8,417 nt of DNA from Roseiflexaceae bacterium UBA965 (GTDB lineage Bacteria > Chloroflexota > Chloroflexia > Chloroflexales > Roseiflexaceae): contig DBCF01000293.1 in NCBI GenBank assembly GCA_002292925.1, positions 1 to 8,417 on the forward strand. The letters run 5' to 3'. The first letter of the stretch is position 1. Each line of letters starts with the position of its first letter. The notes below the pieces were generated by a model. It was given only the letters and a program-made list of their open reading frames with translations. It was not told the origin of the DNA and ran no database searches. Positions 5,561 to 8,417 of the stretch are shown here, in pieces. Made by a program: the position numbers and the translations under genes.

Positions 5561-6494
5561 CGACGACCTCCGCTGGTTGCCACAGCTGCCATACCGCCCA
5601 CGCCAACACGCCACATACGAGCACTGGTCCCCATGGCATGCCCCCCACTGCTTGTTGGGCGGCGTTGCGCAACTGCCACGCCAACGGCGTCGCCCATACC
5701 TCACCCAACGCCAACAAGCTGGGTTGCAAACGCGCCACACTCGCCTGCACGGGCAAGGCCAACAATAGCACCAGCAAGACCCACTGTTGCCGCAGTACCT
5801 CGCCTTCGACACGCTGTAGCATCCGCAACAATGGCCACACCACCAGTGCCAGCCCCCACACATTGCCACTGGCCAGCAACGCCATGGCGATACCCCACCA
5901 TGCCAGGAGCGTCACCAGCGCCTGCGCCGACATACGCAACACCCGCGCCCCTACCATCCACGGCAATATCACCAACCCGGCACCACTCGCCAGCCCGAGG
6001 CAGAGCAACGCCCCGCTCCACTGCAATTTGTCGTCGTTGTGGCGCCACCATGCCCACGCCCCACAGACCAGTGCGATACCCGCCAGTGCCACATCCCAGC
6101 CTGCTGGCCAGGCACTGGTCGCTGCCATTTGCAGGCAGGGAATCAGCCAGCGCACATCGTCGCGTTGCGCAGGTTGCCCCAGCGGCCACAACGCACACCC
6201 CAACGCCAACGCCCACTGGTAGTGGCTCGCAACCGGTAGCCACGGGGCGGCAATAGCCAGCCCGAGGAGCATGCGTTGCCACCAGACATGCTGACTCCCT
6301 AGTGGGGCAAGTGCCGCCCATGGAGTCGGTAAAGCCATCAGCAGTGTCGCCAGCTGATTACGCCGTGGGGATTGTTGCCCCACCCACAGCTGGATGGCGC
6401 CTAGCAATGCCGGTACTGCCAACACACCCCATTGGGGGATGATGGTACAGACCGCCAATCCACTTATCCCTAGCCACCGCCACCATATACGCAT
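5550..6494 (-). CDS. Trp-rich polytopic membrane protein, function unknown (upstream gene of pair)
   Basis: A 314-residue protein with roughly nine or ten hydrophobic segments and very few charges; no family was recognised. I prefer the ATG at 6494 (MRIWWRWLGISG) to the TTG three codons upstream at 6503; neither has a clear ribosome site. The N-terminus has Arg and Trp followed by a hydrophobic stretch, consistent with a signal anchor. About 30 tryptophans (9-10%) are spread along the chain. The more polar loops are GQQSPRRNQ, GQPAQRDDVRW and WWRHNDDKLQW. The end (QPAEVVDVE) is acidic and probably cytoplasmic. The gene follows the aconitase terminator and overlaps the next membrane gene by 11 nt. 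A possible role as a membrane subunit of a larger complex is conjecture. Confidence 0.75.
   Translation of the reverse strand: MRIWWRWLGISGLAVCTIIPQWGVLAVPALLGAIQLWVGQQSPRRNQLATLLMALPTPWAALAPLGSQHVWWQRMLLGLAIAAPWLPVASHYQWALALGCALWPLGQPAQRDDVRWLIPCLQMAATSAWPAGWDVALAGIALVCGAWAWWRHNDDKLQWSGALLCLGLASGAGLVILPWMVGARVLRMSAQALVTLLAWWGIAMALLASGNVWGLALVVWPLLRMLQRVEGEVLRQQWVLLVLLLALPVQASVARLQPSLLALGEVWATPLAWQLRNAAQQAVGGMPWGPVLVCGVLAWAVWQLWQPAEVVDVE
5567..5571 (-). promoter_or_regulatory. Ribosome binding site that fixes the start of the downstream membrane gene
   Basis: GGAGG on the - strand stands 6 nt before the ATG at 5560, inside the last codons of the preceding gene (which ends EVVDVE). This is the best Shine-Dalgarno sequence in the right half of the window. 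It rules out the long upstream extension of the reading frame and supports translational coupling. Confidence 0.75.
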
Positions 6495-6526
6495 ATAGCA
6501 CAACTCAATAGTTACTCACTACTACC

Positions 6527-6555
6527 ATCATAATCGATTCGGTGCCACACAAAAA
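6527..6555 (-). promoter_or_regulatory. Possible promoter of the membrane-protein pair
   Basis: On the - strand a good -10, TATGAT (6527-6532), has a poor -35, TTTTTG (6550-6555), 17 bases upstream, which falls in the T-run of the aconitase terminator. Transcription would start near 6520, giving a leader of about 25 nt to the ATG at 6494. The strong terminator just upstream makes a separate promoter necessary, but the -35 match is weak. Confidence 0.35.
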
Positions 6556-6582
6556 ACCTCGGGTGGCAATTGCCACCCGAGG
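6551..6582 (-). terminator. Rho-independent terminator of the aconitase gene
   Basis: Eighteen bases after the aconitase stop, 6557-6582 forms a perfect 26-nt palindrome (CCTCGGGTGGCAA with its exact complement), followed on the - strand by six T (6556-6551). The GC-rich stem plus U-run is the classic intrinsic terminator. On the + strand it is preceded by A and not followed by T, so it acts in one direction only. The stem is complementary to its centre (AATT), so in RNA the innermost pairs must open to make the loop. Confidence 0.92.
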
Positions 6583-6599
6583 TCATCACACCGTCGTAA

Positions 6600-8417
6600 T
6601 TACGCGCCAACTGGTTCGTTTTGGGCTGCCATGGTGCGCAACACATAGTGCAAAATCCCGCCGTTGCGGTAATAGGTCAATTCCCCTTCGGAATTAATCC
6701 GTACCTTGGCCGTAAAGCGCGTCACCTTGCCGTCAAGCGTGGCTTCGACGGTGAGGTCTTGGCCGGGCTGGAGCGATTCGATGCCCTTGATGTCGAACGT
6801 TTCGCGGCCCGTCAACCCCAACGACTGCCACGATTCGCCATTCACAAAAGTCAACGGCAACACACCCATGCCAACCAAGTTGGAGCGATGGATGCGCTCG
6901 AAGCTTTCGGCAATCACGGCCCGCACCCCCAACAAAAACGTCCCTTTGGCGGCCCAGTCTCGTGATGAGCCGGTGCCGTATTCTTTGCCGGCCAACACCA
7001 CCAGTGGCGTATTGGTCTGCTGATATTGCATGGCCGCATCATAAATCGAGGCTTGGGCGCCACTGGGGATATGTACGGTGTAGCCCCCTTCAACCCCGGC
7101 CACCATCGCATTTTTCAAACGAATATTGGCGAATGTCCCACGCATCATCACTTCGTGATTACCGCGGCGGGCGCCATACGAATTGAAGTCGACCGGTTGC
7201 ACCCCGTTGGCAATCAAATATTGCCCAGCGGGGGAGCTTTTGGGGATGTCACCGGCCGGCGAGATGTGGTCGGTAGTGACACTGTCACCGAGCAACGCCA
7301 AGGCATTGGCGCCATGGATCGAACGCAACGCCGGCACTTCTTTGGTCATACCGGTGAAGTAGGGCGGATTTTGGATGTAGGTCGAGGTGTTGTTCCAGGT
7401 ATACAACGCCCCTTGTGGCACGGGCAACTTGTTCCAGACTTCGTTGCTGGTAAAGACATTGCCGTATTGGGTGCGGAACAAATCGGCGTTGAGGGCGGCA
7501 TGCAATGCAGCCTGAATCTCGGCTTCGGTTGGCCAAATGTCTGCCAAGTAGACCGGTTCGCCATCGCTCCCCAAGCCCAACGGCTCGTTGTTGACGTCGA
7601 TATCGACCGTACCGGCAATCGCAAAGGCCACTACCAACGGCGGTGACGCCAAGTAATTGGCTTTGACGATGGGGTGGATGCGTCCTTCGAAGTTGCGGTT
7701 ACCACTTAATACAGCACTCACCACCAAATCACCTTGCTTGGCGGCAGCGGTGACTTCGTCGGCCACCGGGCCCGAATTGCCGATACAGGTGGTACAACCG
7801 TAGCCAATCACATGGAAGCCCAGTTGATCGAGGTAGCGTTGCACATCGGCGTTGCGCAGATATTCCGTCACCACCCGTGACCCGGGTGCCAACGAGGTTT
7901 TGACATAGGGAGCCGTCGTCAAGCCCTTGGCGACCGCTTTTTTGGCGAGCAACCCTGCCGCCATCATCACCGACGGGTTCGACGTATTGGTGCACGACGT
8001 AATTGCCGCAATCACCGTCGACCCGTGCGTCATGCTGGTCGATTTGCCGTTGTTGGTAAATGCCACCCGGGCGTCGGCATAGCTGTCGCTCCGCGTGCCC
8101 TTGGTGACGGTGGCAGCAGCCACTGTTTTACCAAATACTTTTTGCATGGCATCGTTAAACGACTGCTTGAGCCCGGTCATCGCTACCCGGTCTTGAGGGC
8201 GACGGGGGCCGGCCATGCTGGGCTCGATGGTGCTCAAGTCGAGGTCGAGCAACGAATTAAAGGTGGGGATGGCGGCGCCATCCACTCGGAACATCCCTTG
8301 GGCCTTGGTGTAGGCTTCGACCAACGCCACGACGTCGTCGGGGCGGCCGGTACCACGCAGGTAATTCAAGGTTTCGGCGTCGACGGGGAAGAACCCACAG
8401 GTCGCGCCGTATTCGGG
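6600..8417 (-). CDS. acnA: Aconitate hydratase A (AcnA type), C-terminal two thirds (N-terminus outside window)
   Basis: 605 residues are visible of an enzyme normally near 900. The frame is open through the right edge (PEYGATCGFFPVDAETLNYL), so the TTG at 8369 is not a start. Aconitase isomerises citrate to isocitrate through cis-aconitate in the TCA cycle, using a [4Fe-4S] cluster in the cytoplasm. The three cluster cysteines are present: ITSCTNTSNP (C142 of the visible part) and YGCTTCIGNSG (C208, C211). Further family motifs are SGNRNFEGRIHP, GDSVTTDHISPAGDIP, NSYGARRGNHEVMMRGTFANIR and the swivel-domain KEYGTGSSRDWAAKGTFLLGV with SFERIHRSNLVGMGVLP. The C-terminal GGILHYVLR is typical of AcnA/IRP-like enzymes rather than AcnB. 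No defect is seen. Unlike the rest of the window, its + strand shows no excess of C over G in sampled lines, in keeping with codon use of a highly expressed gene. Confidence 0.96.
   Translation of the reverse strand, partial: PEYGATCGFFPVDAETLNYLRGTGRPDDVVALVEAYTKAQGMFRVDGAAIPTFNSLLDLDLSTIEPSMAGPRRPQDRVAMTGLKQSFNDAMQKVFGKTVAAATVTKGTRSDSYADARVAFTNNGKSTSMTHGSTVIAAITSCTNTSNPSVMMAAGLLAKKAVAKGLTTAPYVKTSLAPGSRVVTEYLRNADVQRYLDQLGFHVIGYGCTTCIGNSGPVADEVTAAAKQGDLVVSAVLSGNRNFEGRIHPIVKANYLASPPLVVAFAIAGTVDIDVNNEPLGLGSDGEPVYLADIWPTEAEIQAALHAALNADLFRTQYGNVFTSNEVWNKLPVPQGALYTWNNTSTYIQNPPYFTGMTKEVPALRSIHGANALALLGDSVTTDHISPAGDIPKSSPAGQYLIANGVQPVDFNSYGARRGNHEVMMRGTFANIRLKNAMVAGVEGGYTVHIPSGAQASIYDAAMQYQQTNTPLVVLAGKEYGTGSSRDWAAKGTFLLGVRAVIAESFERIHRSNLVGMGVLPLTFVNGESWQSLGLTGRETFDIKGIESLQPGQDLTVEATLDGKVTRFTAKVRINSEGELTYYRNGGILHYVLRTMAAQNEPVGA

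Noticed and set aside
5561..5869. 103-codon upstream extension of the smaller Trp-rich membrane gene
   Set aside because: It is Cys/Arg-rich and lies wholly within the preceding gene in a different frame; GGAGG at 5567-5571 fixes the start at 5560.
5633..6256. Long + strand frames over the membrane-protein operon
   Set aside because: They are Pro/Thr/Ala/His-rich shadows caused by the C-rich + strand, with no start signals; the - strand frames have clear membrane-protein character and a ribosome site.
4982..6494. Reading the membrane pair as complex I or hydrogenase membrane subunits (NuoH/NuoM-like)
   Set aside because: Size and hydrophobicity suggested it, but I could not find the characteristic conserved Glu/Lys channel residues or the antiporter-type motifs.
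7026..7646. 206-codon + strand frame inside aconitase
   Set aside because: It is fully antisense to a strongly conserved aconitase region and therefore open only by codon bias.

Overview
The window is a compact piece of bacterial chromosome carrying housekeeping and membrane genes. No mobile element, CRISPR array or RNA gene was seen. The lineage cannot be fixed by reading alone. Moderately high GC, an AcnA-type aconitase, a peptidoglycan gene (glutamate racemase) and a VTE5/SEC59-type lipid kinase would fit a Chloroflexota-like organism, but this is a tentative inference.

Left part (1-896, + strand): the 3' end of a glutamate racemase gene overlaps by ATGA the start of a small integral-membrane CTP-dependent lipid/polyprenol kinase. 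Middle (893-3975, - strand): a run of related major facilitator transporters. A full-length copy (2662-3975) comes first. It is followed by a C-terminal-only copy (2197-2643) and then a second, more diverged full-length paralog (893-2200). The partial copy lies in a 465-bp tandem repeat whose junctions carry the same six bases, ATGCCC, at 2187, 2652 and 3117. The break is therefore resolved to the base.

Centre-right (4014-4985, + strand): a near-consensus sigma70 promoter drives a protein with the polyprenyl-diphosphate-synthase layout that has lost both aspartate-rich metal-binding motifs. It is probably not a prenyltransferase and may be a regulatory or structural relative. Right (4982-6494, - strand): a two-gene operon of extremely tryptophan-rich membrane proteins of unknown function, translationally linked by an 11-nt overlap. 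A perfect-palindrome terminator (6551-6582) then separates it from the C-terminal two thirds of aconitase (6600-8417, - strand, N-terminus outside the window).

The layout is very tight. Both convergent gene pairs end on the same four bases, CTAA, with interlocked stop codons, and the only real intergenic spaces are about 105 bp each. The + strand is richer in C than G over most of 1-6500, whichever strand is coding, but not in the aconitase gene. This may contribute to the His-rich and Trp-rich protein compositions. The lipid kinase and the degenerate prenyl synthase flank the transporter cluster, so an isoprenoid or lipid theme is possible but unproven.
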